Shown one piece after another: positions 21,707 through 30,643 of a stretch of 64,000 bases of DNA. A model generated the notes under the pieces. That model searched no databases. It had not been told where the DNA came from and was given only the letters and a program-made list of their open reading frames with translations. The stretch's first letter is position 1. Every line of letters begins with the position of its first letter. The translations under genes and the position numbers were made by a program. The DNA is taken from the NCBI RefSeq assembly GCF_026627425.1, contig NZ_JAPNLH010000008.1, positions 62,001 through 126,000 of the forward strand, read 5' to 3'. This stretch comes from Arthrobacter endolithicus (GTDB lineage Bacteria > Actinomycetota > Actinomycetes > Actinomycetales > Micrococcaceae).

Positions 21707-23734
21707 GTGAAAACCGACCACTTACCTTTGACCAATTCAGTTTCCGCTCCCAGTGTCCATCCCGGCGGCGGACGCGTCGTCGTCGCCGTCAGCCGGCCGG
21801 ACTTCGCCGCGGATGCCTCGGTAGGCCAGTTGTGGACCATCCCGTTGCCCGACGGCAGCCCGCGCCGCCTGACGCGCGGGTTTCACGACGGGTCGCCTCG
21901 GTTCTCGCCCGACGGGGAAGTCCTGGCGTTCCTCCGTTCGTGGCCGGGAAAGGCGCCACAGCTGCACATCATGGACGGCTCCGGCGGCGAGCCGCAGGTC
22001 ATCACCGACCGGCTGCTCGGCGTCGAAGACTTCGATTGGTCTGCCGATGGGCGTGCCATCTGCTTCTCCTCCCGGGAACCGGCGGAGGGCCGTTACGGCA
22101 CGATCGAGGGCGTCGGCGCCGGCGCCGAAGATCCCCGCCTCATCACCGGCTGGCGCTACCAGGCCAACGGCGTGGGGTACGTCACGGACAGGCGCTCTCA
22201 ACTGTTCATCGTCGACGTCCCCGCCGTCGACGCAGAGCCAGCCGTCGAACCGGTGGGTCGGGCCGCCGCATCACGGTCGTCCGATGTTCCGTTCTCCGCC
22301 GTTCCCATCCCGCGCCAATTGACCACGGACGATGCCGATCACGCTGCACCGCGTTGGGCAGCCGATGGCAGGACCATCCTCTTCACGGCCAGCCTGCACG
22401 AGGACGCGGACAGCGATCTGCGGGCCGACATCTTCTCCATCCCCGCCAAGGGCGGTTTCCCGCGGCAACTCTCGGGGCTCGCCGCCGGAGTACGGTTCAG
22501 CGCGATGGCCGGCACGCAATCCGCCGACGGGCAATGGCTGTACTACGTGGCCGCGGACATGGGACCCTCGGGCACCGACTTCCTGGCAGCCCACTACGGC
22601 GTTTGGGTCGCCCCGGTGGCCGACCCTGAGGACGTCCGCCGGCTGAGCGACGCACTGACCACCGATTTTACCGAGAACGGGGACCGCCTCATTACTTACG
22701 GCGCGGACGGAGTCCTCGCCCTTGACAGATCCCGCGGCGGGACGCGGGTGCTGGCCTTCAGTCCGCACGGCGAACCCCGCATCCTCGCCGAGGGACGCTT
22801 TGTGGCGACGGCACTCGACTCGGCCGCTGACGTCGTCGTCATCTGCTACAGCGACCCGACGAGCTTTGGTGATGTCGCCGTCGTGACAGGCGGCGAGCTG
22901 GCGCGCCGCAGTGATTTCTCCGCGGGGTTCCGGGCCGAGGCCGGTATTATCCCCATGCAGGAGTTCAGCACCAAGGCCGGGGACGGGTACCCCGTGCACG
23001 GCTGGGTGCTTTTGCCGCAGGGTCCAGGTCCGCATCCGGTGCTGGTCAACATCCACGGTGGCCCGTTCGCCCAGTATGGCTGGGGCCTGTTCGATGAGGC
23101 GCAGGTATACGCCTCGGCCGGATATGCGGTTCTCATGTGCAATCCGCGCGGATCGGCAGGGTACGGATTCGATCACGGCCGGTCCATCCGCGAAGCCATG
23201 GGCACGGTGGACTTCCACGATGTGATGTCCTATCTTGAAGGGGCGCTGGCTGCCTTCAGCGAGCTCGACGGTGCGCGGCTTGGCGTGATGGGCGGTTCGT
23301 ACGGGGGATACCTCACGGCGTGGACCATCAGCCAGGATCATCGGTTTAAAGCCGCCATCGTCGAGCGCGGATTCCTGGATCCGGAAACGTTCACGGGAAC
23401 CTCGGACATCGGGTGGTACTTTTCCAGCGAATACACCGGCACCGACCCGGACAGGGTGCGGGCGCAGAGTCCGATGGCCCAGGCCTCCGAGGTGCGCACC
23501 CCCACCCTGGTGATTCATTCGGAGCAGGATCTGCGCTGCCCCCTGGAGCAAGGCCAGAGGTACTATGCGCAGTTGCGCCGGAACGGGGTCGACGCCGAGC
23601 TGCTGATCTTCCCAGGGGAGAACCATGAGCTCTCCCGCAGCGGAACACCGCATCACCGCAAACAGCGCTTCGAGCACATCCTGCGCTGGTGGAACAAGTA
23701 CCTTCCGGTGCAGACGGTGCAGACACCCCGGTAG
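21707..23734 (+). CDS. S9 family prolyl oligopeptidase/acylaminoacyl-peptidase-like peptidase
   Basis: 675 residues from GTG 21707 (GTG 21683 is possible but has no ribosome-binding site). The first 400 or so residues carry WD/TolB-like propeller repeats (FSPDGEVLAFLRS, DWSADGRAICFSS, RWAADGRTILFTA). The C-terminal alpha/beta-hydrolase domain has nucleophile elbow GGSYGGY (Ser near 531), Asp in SEQDLRCP (near 607) and His in ENHEL (near 639). It would cleave short peptides or acyl-amino acids in the cytoplasm. No signal peptide was seen. A 14-bp tandem duplication covers its stop codon. Confidence 0.9.
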   Translation: MKTDHLPLTNSVSAPSVHPGGGRVVVAVSRPDFAADASVGQLWTIPLPDGSPRRLTRGFHDGSPRFSPDGEVLAFLRSWPGKAPQLHIMDGSGGEPQVITDRLLGVEDFDWSADGRAICFSSREPAEGRYGTIEGVGAGAEDPRLITGWRYQANGVGYVTDRRSQLFIVDVPAVDAEPAVEPVGRAAASRSSDVPFSAVPIPRQLTTDDADHAAPRWAADGRTILFTASLHEDADSDLRADIFSIPAKGGFPRQLSGLAAGVRFSAMAGTQSADGQWLYYVAADMGPSGTDFLAAHYGVWVAPVADPEDVRRLSDALTTDFTENGDRLITYGADGVLALDRSRGGTRVLAFSPHGEPRILAEGRFVATALDSAADVVVICYSDPTSFGDVAVVTGGELARRSDFSAGFRAEAGIIPMQEFSTKAGDGYPVHGWVLLPQGPGPHPVLVNIHGGPFAQYGWGLFDEAQVYASAGYAVLMCNPRGSAGYGFDHGRSIREAMGTVDFHDVMSYLEGALAAFSELDGARLGVMGGSYGGYLTAWTISQDHRFKAAIVERGFLDPETFTGTSDIGWYFSSEYTGTDPDRVRAQSPMAQASEVRTPTLVIHSEQDLRCPLEQGQRYYAQLRRNGVDAELLIFPGENHELSRSGTPHHRKQRFEHILRWWNKYLPVQTVQTPR

Positions 23735-23755
23735 GCTCAACCCGGTAGGCTCAAC
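23728..23755. repeat. Perfect 14-bp tandem duplication over a stop codon and leader
   Basis: CCGGTAGGCTCAAC is repeated head to tail (23728-23741, 23742-23755). The first copy contains the stop codon of the peptidase; the second ends 2 bases before the ATG at 23758. It thus doubles the leader of the HTH gene. Confidence 0.9.
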
Positions 23756-23757
23756 GC

Positions 23758-24177
23758 ATGGCCCACCTTTCACCGCGCGCCGCGCCGCCACTGCCCGACG
23801 AAGAGGCCCGGGCGCTGGCGCATGTGCTTCAGGCGGACAAGGACGTGACGATTTTCGTCGACGGCACCGTGCACCGGCTCTCCCCGGCAGCGGTGGAAGC
23901 CGTACTGGATCTGCTGGGCCGGCTCTCCCGCGGCGAGGGCATTATGGTCAGCTCGGTGGAAACCCTCCTGACCACGTCTCAGGCCGCCGAGGTAGGCGGG
24001 ATTTCGCACACATACCTGCGCCAGTTGACCGATGCCGGGACCATCGCGGTGCAATACCGCGGCACGCACCGGCGGATCCGGCTGCAGGACATGCTCGGCT
24101 GGTTGGCCACGCAGCCGAATGCGCTCGGTGCGGATGGCCTTAAATCCGGGGACGCTGCTGCCAACGATCGGCCTTGA
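23758..24177 (+). CDS. Excisionase-type (MerR-like) helix-turn-helix DNA-binding protein
   Basis: 139 residues from ATG 23758. Residues about 70-125 hold an excisionase/MerR-type HTH (TTSQAAEVGGISHTYLRQLTD, written here up to its recognition helix; then YRGTHRRIRLQDML). The first 65 residues are mixed and contain TIFVDGTVHRLSPAAVEAV. This layout resembles antitoxins that sit next to PIN-domain toxins, but no toxin gene follows: the next gene is the convergent PucR gene, whose end overlaps by 38 bases. It may be a solitary regulator. Confidence 0.75.
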   Translation: MAHLSPRAAPPLPDEEARALAHVLQADKDVTIFVDGTVHRLSPAAVEAVLDLLGRLSRGEGIMVSSVETLLTTSQAAEVGGISHTYLRQLTDAGTIAVQYRGTHRRIRLQDMLGWLATQPNALGADGLKSGDAAANDRP

Positions 24178-25372
24178 GAGCCAAGTGCAGTTCCAACCGG
24201 ATCAGGCCGCGCAGCGGATCGGTGCCGATCAGCGAACGGACCCGGGCAATCCGGTTGTAGACGCTGCTCCGGTGCAGATGGACGGCATCCGCGACGTCCT
24301 GCACGGCGCCGTCGCTATCGTAGAGCAGCTCCAGCACCGGCAGCAGTTCGGCGTTGCGGTCTGCCGCCTGCAGATTGCGGTAATGCACTGAGGACATCTG
24401 CTCCCACCGGCCCGCGGCCAGCAGTTGATAAACACCGGTAGCGCAGTAGTCCAAGACATCAGTCAGCTGCGGCTCCACCGCAGCGGCCTGGACCGCCACC
24501 TTGGCCTGCAGGTATGCCGCGGTCAATTGCCGGGGGGCGGCAAAGGACTCGCTGAGTCCGAGAATAGTCCGCGACGTCGATCCGGATCGTTTGGCCAGTT
24601 CGCGTTCGTAGCGATTCCGCACGGTGGCCTGTCCGGCGTGGGACTTTCCGGCCGGGGCTGAGCGGAACAAGATCACCGCATGCGTGTCGGTGCCGGCACT
24701 GAACAGCGCATCGTCGACGCCGATGCTGGCCTGCAGGGCAGCGGTGCGGTGGATCAGGGTCTGCGCCAGTGGATCTGCCTCGTCCGAACCCGTGGATCCC
24801 GCGCGGGGGGGCGACGGGACCTGGAGCAGGACCGCCAGCTGCCACGGACCACGCAGCAGCATGTCCTCCCGATCTGCAGCCGCGGCAATCGCCGCCGGTT
24901 TCCCCAGACAGGCGGCCAAGAAGTCCTGTTCGCGGCGGCGCCGGTTCTCGGATTCCGCCGTGTTCGAATCGAGCAGCAACGAGGACAGCAGATCCAGCTC
25001 ATTGCGGACGTCGGGCAATTCAGCGAGGATCGCCGTCGCCGTTAATTCCGATTCCTCCTGCTGCACCCATAGGTAGCCCACGCGGAAACCGCGGACCAGC
25101 AGCGGGACACACACCCGGCCCAGCATGCCGAGTTCGGCATTGGCAGGAACGACGACCGGACGCACGGCGGCGGAGATTCCATGGGCCAGCTGCCAACCGC
25201 TGACATCCGCCGGAACACGCTTGCTGAGCAGTAGATTCACCCGCACGCGGTCGGCATGAACCTGCCCGGAACTGTAAGCCAGAAGGATGCCGTCAAGGTC
25301 CTCAAGGGAGAGCCCGCGCCGCAGCTTCGCAGCCAGCTGCTCTACCAGCTGCTCCACGTCAGTAGTCTGCAT
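24140..25372 (-). CDS. PucR family transcriptional regulator
   Basis: 410 residues from ATG 25372. The C-terminal domain has the PucR-type HTH (LLPVLELLYDSDGAVQDVADA, shortened; then HLHRSSVYNRIARVRSLIG and TDPLRGLIRLELHLAL). The central region is a GGDEF-like non-catalytic domain of the CdaR type and the N-terminus a sensor region. It is divergent from alanine dehydrogenase, and PucR-type activators often sit next to ald in actinobacteria, so control of ald by alanine or nitrogen supply is likely. An inverted repeat at 25405-25440 is a candidate site. Confidence 0.87.
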   Translation of the reverse strand: MQTTDVEQLVEQLAAKLRRGLSLEDLDGILLAYSSGQVHADRVRVNLLLSKRVPADVSGWQLAHGISAAVRPVVVPANAELGMLGRVCVPLLVRGFRVGYLWVQQEESELTATAILAELPDVRNELDLLSSLLLDSNTAESENRRRREQDFLAACLGKPAAIAAAADREDMLLRGPWQLAVLLQVPSPPRAGSTGSDEADPLAQTLIHRTAALQASIGVDDALFSAGTDTHAVILFRSAPAGKSHAGQATVRNRYERELAKRSGSTSRTILGLSESFAAPRQLTAAYLQAKVAVQAAAVEPQLTDVLDYCATGVYQLLAAGRWEQMSSVHYRNLQAADRNAELLPVLELLYDSDGAVQDVADAVHLHRSSVYNRIARVRSLIGTDPLRGLIRLELHLALKADRWQQRPRI

Positions 25373-25404
25373 GCTTAAATCCTACGGGCGGGCTACGACA
25401 GCAG

Positions 25405-25440
25405 TCGACACTTGACGCTTGCACACTGGACATCTGTCGA
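25405..25440. promoter_or_regulatory. Inverted repeat in the pucR-ald divergent region
   Basis: TCGACA (25405-25410) and TGTCGA (25435-25440) are perfect mirror arms 24 bases apart; TTGACG (25412-25417) lies between them. The site is 33 bases upstream of the PucR start and about 190 upstream of ald. A regulator site is inferred. Confidence 0.35.
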
Positions 25441-25626
25441 GCAGCCGGGGGTGACATCTCCGGATTTCCGGGCCGCAGGGAATCCATGTCAACACGATGC
25501 ACAGCCTGGCCCGTCCTCTACGTCACATCGGGCCCTAAGCTGATATCCCGGCGGGTCAGACGGACGGGCGGGGGGCTCGGGCCGTTGCCCCGGCCCGAAT
25601 ATCACTGCAGACCTACGGAGAATCCC

Positions 25627-26739
25627 ATGATTGTTGCCATCCCCAAAGAAATAAAGAACAACGAATTCCGCGTCGCCATTACCGCCTCCGGCGTGCACGA
25701 ATTCAAAGATCACGGGCATACCGTCCTGATTGAGAAAGGGGCCGGCACCGGTTCCAATATTACCGACGAGGAATACGCGGCTGCAGGCGCCGAGCTCGTT
25801 GAAACGGCCGCGGAGCTGTGGCAGCGCGCGGATATGGTGATGAAGGTCAAGGAGCCCGTTGCTTCCGAATACGGCCACTTCCGCCAAGGCCTGGTCCTTT
25901 TTACCTACCTGCACCTGGCCGCCGAACCGGAGCTCACTGCGGCGCTGCTGGAATCCGGGGTGACGGCGATCGCCTACGAAACGGTCCAGACCGGCCGCAG
26001 CCTGCCGCTGCTGGCGCCGATGTCCGAAGTTGCCGGCCGGCTCTCCGTGCAGGTGGGCGCCCAATGCCTAACCGCACCCGCAGGGGGGCCGGGGATCCTG
26101 CTCGGCGGCGTCCCCGGGGTCCGGCCGGCCAAAGTCGTCGTACTCGGGGCGGGAGTGGCCGGGAGCAATGCCGCGGCCATGGCCGTCGGCGCCGGGGCTG
26201 AGGTCACCATTCTGGACATCAACATCGAGCGGCTTCGCGAGCTCGGGGCCATTTACCAGGGCCGGCTGAAAACGGTGGCCTCCAACCGGCTGGAAATCGA
26301 ACGATCCCTGCTGGAGGCTGATCTGGTGATCGGCTCGGTGCTGATCCCGGGGGCCAAGGCCCCCAAGTTGGTCACCAATGCCATGGTCGCCAAGATGAAG
26401 CCGGGCTCCGTGCTGGTCGACATCGCCGTGGACCAGGGCGGCTGCTTCGAGGACAGCCACCCCACCACACATCAGAATCCGACCTTCGCCGTGCACAATT
26501 CGATCTTCTACTGCGTGGCGAATATGCCCGGTGCGGTACCGAACACCTCCACCTACGCGCTGACCAACGTCACGTTGCGCTATGCCGTTGCGTTGGCAAA
26601 CCTCGGCGTCAAAGAAGCATTGCGCCGGGACACATCGCTTGCCGCCGGCCTGAACGTTGCCGGAGGCAAGGTCACCCATCACTCGGTTTCCACCGCACAC
26701 GGACTCGAGCTGGCGCAGGACTGGTCGGGCCTGCTCTGA
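25627..26739 (+). CDS. ald: Alanine dehydrogenase
   Basis: 370 residues from ATG 25627, preceded by GGAG; the frame extends upstream to 25486 but without family features. It opens MIVAIPKEIKNNEFRVAIT, the usual Ald start. Catalytic Lys75 (MKVKEPV) and His96 (TYLHLAAE) are both present, and the NAD-binding loop reads VVVLGAGVAGSNAA. It interconverts L-alanine with pyruvate and ammonium using NAD. Normal family length. A GC-rich hairpin follows at 26767-26805. Likely controlled by the divergent PucR protein. Confidence 0.96.
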   Translation: MIVAIPKEIKNNEFRVAITASGVHEFKDHGHTVLIEKGAGTGSNITDEEYAAAGAELVETAAELWQRADMVMKVKEPVASEYGHFRQGLVLFTYLHLAAEPELTAALLESGVTAIAYETVQTGRSLPLLAPMSEVAGRLSVQVGAQCLTAPAGGPGILLGGVPGVRPAKVVVLGAGVAGSNAAAMAVGAGAEVTILDINIERLRELGAIYQGRLKTVASNRLEIERSLLEADLVIGSVLIPGAKAPKLVTNAMVAKMKPGSVLVDIAVDQGGCFEDSHPTTHQNPTFAVHNSIFYCVANMPGAVPNTSTYALTNVTLRYAVALANLGVKEALRRDTSLAAGLNVAGGKVTHHSVSTAHGLELAQDWSGLL

Positions 26740-26766
26740 TCCCGCAGCTCCAAGGCGGGCGCAAGA

Positions 26767-26805
26767 GGAGGACGACGGCGATCCCGCCGACCGCCGTCGT
26801 CCTCC
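26767..26805 (+). terminator. Long perfect hairpin after ald
   Basis: GGAGGACGACGGCG (26767-26780) pairs over 14 bases with CGCCGTCGTCCTCC (26792-26805), loop 11 bases. No T-run follows, as often in high-GC genomes. Confidence 0.7.
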
Positions 26806-26889
26806 CCGAAAGGAACCGCCGACAGCTGCGCCTGGGTCCAGTGGAAAACATTTGACGACTATTATGCAACGTACGGCTACCCTTGAGCT

Positions 26890-28221
26890 GTGACCTACGA
26901 ATCAACCAGCACTGAAAATCCGTCCCTTGCCGATCGTGCCGGCGAGATGCTTCCGGCCGAGACCCAAGACGCCTTGGCTCGTGCCGAGGCCATCAGCTGC
27001 GAAATGGTGCATCCGCACGAGGCCCTGTTCTCGGACCGTGCGGCCAACATCAAGCAGTCCGCGGTCCGGGATGTTTTCGAAATTTCCATGCAACCCGGGC
27101 TGGTCTCCCTTGCCGGCGGGAACCCCTACCTGCAATCGCTGCCGCTGGATCGGCTGGGGGCGGCAGCGGCGAAGATCATTGCCGAGCAGGGCCTTGAAGC
27201 GCTGCAGTACGGCGGCGGACAGGGAACGCTGGAACTTCGCCGGCAGATCTGCGAGGTGATGGCCGCCGAGGGGATCACGGATGCGGACCCGGACAATGTG
27301 GTCATCACCGCCGGTTCACAGTCCGCGCAGGACGTCGCCGCAAAGGTTTTCTGCAATCCCTCAGACGTGATTTTGATTGAGGATCCCACCTACGTGGGTG
27401 CCCTGAACACCTTCGAGGCCTATCAGATCGATGTCCAGCCGGTACTGGTCGACGACGGCGGACTGATCCCCGCTGAGCTCCGGCGCCGGATCAGGGAGCT
27501 GCGCGCCGCGGGAAAAACCGTGAAGATGCTCTATACGATCCCCAACTTCAGCAACCCCTCTGGAGTCACCCTCGCGGCGGACCGGCGCCCGGAGATCGTT
27601 CGGATCTGCCGGGAGGCCAATATCCTTATTTTGGAGGATAATCCGTACGGCCTGCTGAAGTTTGATGGGAATCTGCAGACACCCCTGCGGGCCGGGAATC
27701 CCGATGATGTGCTGTATTTGGGCTCGTTTTCGAAAATCTTCGCCCCCGGTCTGCGGATCGGCTGGGCACTGGTGCCGGCGCATCTGAAACAGCGCTTTTA
27801 TCTGGCCAGTGAAGCCGTCACCCTCTGCCCTCCTACCTTCAACCAGATGCTCGTCTCCGCCTATCTGCGGGACTTCGATTGGATGGAGCAGGTCCGCACC
27901 TACCGGGCGCTTTATCAGGAACGCTGCGACGCCATGCTCGCGGCCCTGGCCGAGCACATGCCGGAAGGTGTGACCTGGACAACGCCGGAAGGCGGATTCT
28001 TTATCTGGCTGACCCTCCCCGAACACGTGGACACGTATCCGTTGCTGCACCAGGGAATCGAGGCCGGCGTGGTCTTTGTGCCCGGCGCCGCCTTTACATC
28101 CGTACCCGGTCCGAGCAATACACTTCGGCTCGCGTTCAGTTCCGCGACCCCGGAAAATATTCAAGAGGGCGTCCGCCGGCTCGCGCCGGTCCTGCGTGCC
28201 GCCGCCGGCACCCCCAACTGA
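26890..28221 (+). CDS. PLP-dependent aminotransferase (class I/II, 2-aminoadipate-transaminase-like)
   Basis: 443 residues from GTG 26890. The PLP lysine lies in YLGSFSKIFAPGLRIGW; the nucleotide-like phosphate loop and substrate Asn-Pro segment are visible (ITAGSQSAQDV, IPNFSNPSGVT, ILEDNPYG). It resembles the LysN/ARO8 group that transaminates aromatic, branched or aminoadipate amino acids. No Shine-Dalgarno sequence precedes the GTG; a TACCCT box ends 6 bases before it, so translation may be leaderless. The bkd genes next to it suggest branched-chain or related amino acids as substrates. Confidence 0.9.
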   Translation: MTYESTSTENPSLADRAGEMLPAETQDALARAEAISCEMVHPHEALFSDRAANIKQSAVRDVFEISMQPGLVSLAGGNPYLQSLPLDRLGAAAAKIIAEQGLEALQYGGGQGTLELRRQICEVMAAEGITDADPDNVVITAGSQSAQDVAAKVFCNPSDVILIEDPTYVGALNTFEAYQIDVQPVLVDDGGLIPAELRRRIRELRAAGKTVKMLYTIPNFSNPSGVTLAADRRPEIVRICREANILILEDNPYGLLKFDGNLQTPLRAGNPDDVLYLGSFSKIFAPGLRIGWALVPAHLKQRFYLASEAVTLCPPTFNQMLVSAYLRDFDWMEQVRTYRALYQERCDAMLAALAEHMPEGVTWTTPEGGFFIWLTLPEHVDTYPLLHQGIEAGVVFVPGAAFTSVPGPSNTLRLAFSSATPENIQEGVRRLAPVLRAAAGTPN

Positions 28222-28243
28222 CGAAATCCAGCGGGTGCGATGA

Positions 28244-29653
28244 TCAATCCAGGAGCAGGGCCGGCTCCTCCATGATCGAGGCAACGTCGGCCATGAACCG
28301 GGCAGACAGGTCACCGTCCACCACCCGGTGATCGAACGAGCCCCCCAGCGTCGTGATCCAGCGCGGGATGACCTCGCCGTCCAGGACCCATGGCTTGAGC
28401 TTGACCGTTCCGAACGCCACAATCGCCACCTCGCCCGGATTGATGATCGGTGTTCCGGTATCGATCCCCAGTGCGCCGATATTGGTGATGGTCAGCGAAC
28501 CGTCCGCCATTTGTGCCGGTTGGGTCTTCCCGGCGCGCGCCGTGCTGGCCAGATCGTTCAGCGCCACAGCCAGTTCCTTCAGCGACAGATCCTGGGCGTC
28601 CTTAATATTGGGGACCATCAGCCCCCGCGGAGTGGCAGCCGCGATGCCCAGATTCATGAAATGCTTCACGATGATCTCGTCCCCGGTCCAGGTCGCGTTA
28701 ACCGACGGATTGCGCGCGGCAGCCCAGATTACCGCCTTGGACAGGATCAGCAGCGGCGAGACTTTGATGCCCTCGAAGTCCCGCGAGGCCTTGAGCCGCT
28801 TGACGAATTCCATGGTCCGACTGGCATCGACATCCACAAAAATACTCACGTGCGGGGCGCTGAAGGCACTGAGCACCATCGCTTTGGCGGTCGCTTTGCG
28901 CACACCCTTAACCTGGATACGCGAAATCCGCTGTTCCGCCGCGGGATCCGGGCCGCGCTCCGGAGCGGACTGCCAGAACGTTCCGGCGCCGTCCTGCTCG
29001 GCGGTCCGCTGATCCTGATAGCTGAGCAGATCCTTCTTGGTAATCTCCCCGCGCAGCCCCGTCGGCGAGACGTCGCTGAGGTTGATTCCCAGATCCTTCG
29101 CGGCCTTACGGACCGGAGGCTTGGCCAGCACGCGCGCCACCCTTGCTTCGTTGGCGGGCGCGGCGAACGTTGGAACGGGTGGAACGGGCGACGGCGGAAC
29201 GGTCGCGAACGCCGACGCCGGCACAGCCGCGGACGCGGCGGTGGCTCCCGGGGCGGCAGGGGTTTTCCGCGGCCGGCGTATGACGGCGTCGGCCTTCGGC
29301 CCCGAACCGACGAGCGGCTTGTGCCCTTCGGCGGCAGGGCCGGGCGCGGCAGCGGTCGTCTGCGCTGCCGGGGACACTGACCCACGCGCTGGCGCTGCGG
29401 AAACGTCCGCCTCCGAACCGATACTGATGATCGCGGTGCCGACGTCGACCGTCTGCCCTTCATCGACCAGCAGCTGCGCGACTATGCCGGCATAGGGCGA
29501 GGGCAGCTCCACGATCGACTTCGCGGTTTCAATCTCAACCAGGACATCGTTGACGGCCACCACATCGCCCAGTTTGACTTTCCAGGAAACGATTTCCGCC
29601 TCGGTAAGCCCCTCGCCGACGTCGGGCAGATTGAACGTGTTTAATGCGGACAT
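28244..29653 (-). CDS. bkdC: Dihydrolipoamide acyltransferase E2, branched-chain keto-acid dehydrogenase type
   Basis: 469 residues from ATG 29653. N-terminal lipoyl domain with Lys45 in [11 protein letters not shown]; Ala/Pro-rich linker; peripheral subunit-binding domain (about 170-210, [20 protein letters not shown]); C-terminal catalytic acyltransferase domain with [15 protein letters not shown]. It moves the acyl group from E1 to CoA. It is the last gene of the three-gene operon after E1 beta and E1 alpha, 15 bases behind E1 beta. No E3 gene is present, so lipoamide dehydrogenase must come from elsewhere. Confidence 0.9.
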   Translation of the reverse strand: MSALNTFNLPDVGEGLTEAEIVSWKVKLGDVVAVNDVLVEIETAKSIVELPSPYAGIVAQLLVDEGQTVDVGTAIISIGSEADVSAAPARGSVSPAAQTTAAAPGPAAEGHKPLVGSGPKADAVIRRPRKTPAAPGATAASAAVPASAFATVPPSPVPPVPTFAAPANEARVARVLAKPPVRKAAKDLGINLSDVSPTGLRGEITKKDLLSYQDQRTAEQDGAGTFWQSAPERGPDPAAEQRISRIQVKGVRKATAKAMVLSAFSAPHVSIFVDVDASRTMEFVKRLKASRDFEGIKVSPLLILSKAVIWAAARNPSVNATWTGDEIIVKHFMNLGIAAATPRGLMVPNIKDAQDLSLKELAVALNDLASTARAGKTQPAQMADGSLTITNIGALGIDTGTPIINPGEVAIVAFGTVKLKPWVLDGEVIPRWITTLGGSFDHRVVDGDLSARFMADVASIMEEPALLLD

Positions 29654-29668
29654 CCGTCGCGCCTTTCC

Positions 29669-30643
29669 CTAGTACGCCAGCGCGCGGTCAAGCGCCTCAA
29701 GGATCCTGTCGATGTCCGGCAGGTAGTGCTCCTCCACCCGTGCCACGGGGTAGGGCATGTGGAACCCGCCAACGCGCAGGGCAGGTGCCTCCAAAGCATA
29801 AAAACAGCGTTCGCTGATGCGCGCCGCTATTTCGCCGCCCAGGCCGCCGAAGGTCGGCGCCTCATGGGCCACGATCAGCCGGCCCGTCTTTTCCACCGAG
29901 GCGGTGACGGCATCGAAATCGATCGGGGAAATGGAGCGCAGATCAATGACCTCCACGCTGTGACCCTCCTGATCCGCCGCCTCCGCGGCGGCCAGTGCCA
30001 CCGGAACCAACGGGCCGTATGCGACGACGGTCGCATCCGTCCCTGAGCGCAGCACCTGGGCTGAGAAGGCGTCCAGACCGGCCGACTCGGTGTTGACCTC
30101 GCCCTTGAGCCAGTATCGGCGCTTGGGCTCGAAGACGATGACAGGGTCCGGACAAGCGACGGCCTGCTGGATCATCCAGTAGGCATCATGGGCGTTGGAG
30201 GGTGAAATGATCCGCAGCCCGGCGGTGTGGGCAAAAAGCGCTTCCGGGGACTCGGAGTGGTGTTCAATGGACCCGATCCCGCCGCCGTAGGGGATCCGGA
30301 TGACCACCGGAGCGCTGAGCTGCCCGCTGCTGCGGGTGTGGATTTTGGCCAGCTGGGTGGTGATCTGGTTAAAGCCGGGGAAGACAAAGCCATCAAACTG
30401 GATCTCGCAGATGGGGCTGTAGCCGCGCAGGGCCATCCCAATGGCGGTGCCGATGATGCCCGATTCCGCCAGTGGCGTATCCATGACCCGGTCCGCGCCG
30501 AATTCGGCTTTCAGCCCTTCGGTCACGCGGTACACCCCGCCGAGCGCACCGATATCCTCGCCCATAATCAGCGCTTTGGGGTTAGCCGCCAGCGTGGTCC
30601 GCAAGCCTTCGTTAATGGCCTTGGCAATAGTCATGGTCGTCAT
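29669..30643 (-). CDS. bkdB: Keto-acid dehydrogenase E1 component, beta subunit
   Basis: 324 residues from ATG 30643, which overlaps the stop of the alpha-subunit gene by four bases (ATGA). The chain has the transketolase-like pyrimidine domain (IMGEDIGALGGVYRVTEGL; DTPLAESGIIGTAIGMALRG) and the C-terminal transketolase domain. With the alpha subunit it binds thiamine diphosphate and decarboxylates 2-oxo acids. A pyruvate-specific role cannot be ruled out from sequence alone; the neighbourhood favours branched-chain keto acids. Confidence 0.92.
   Translation of the reverse strand: MTTMTIAKAINEGLRTTLAANPKALIMGEDIGALGGVYRVTEGLKAEFGADRVMDTPLAESGIIGTAIGMALRGYSPICEIQFDGFVFPGFNQITTQLAKIHTRSSGQLSAPVVIRIPYGGGIGSIEHHSESPEALFAHTAGLRIISPSNAHDAYWMIQQAVACPDPVIVFEPKRRYWLKGEVNTESAGLDAFSAQVLRSGTDATVVAYGPLVPVALAAAEAADQEGHSVEVIDLRSISPIDFDAVTASVEKTGRLIVAHEAPTFGGLGGEIAARISERCFYALEAPALRVGGFHMPYPVARVEEHYLPDIDRILEALDRALAY

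Noticed and set aside
22271-23791. 506-codon minus-strand frame opposite the S9 peptidase
   Set aside because: Shadow of the peptidase gene, whose catalytic motifs are complete on the plus strand.
27361-28422. 353-codon minus-strand frame across the aminotransferase end and bkdC end
   Set aside because: Overlaps two genes with certain families and has no motif of its own.
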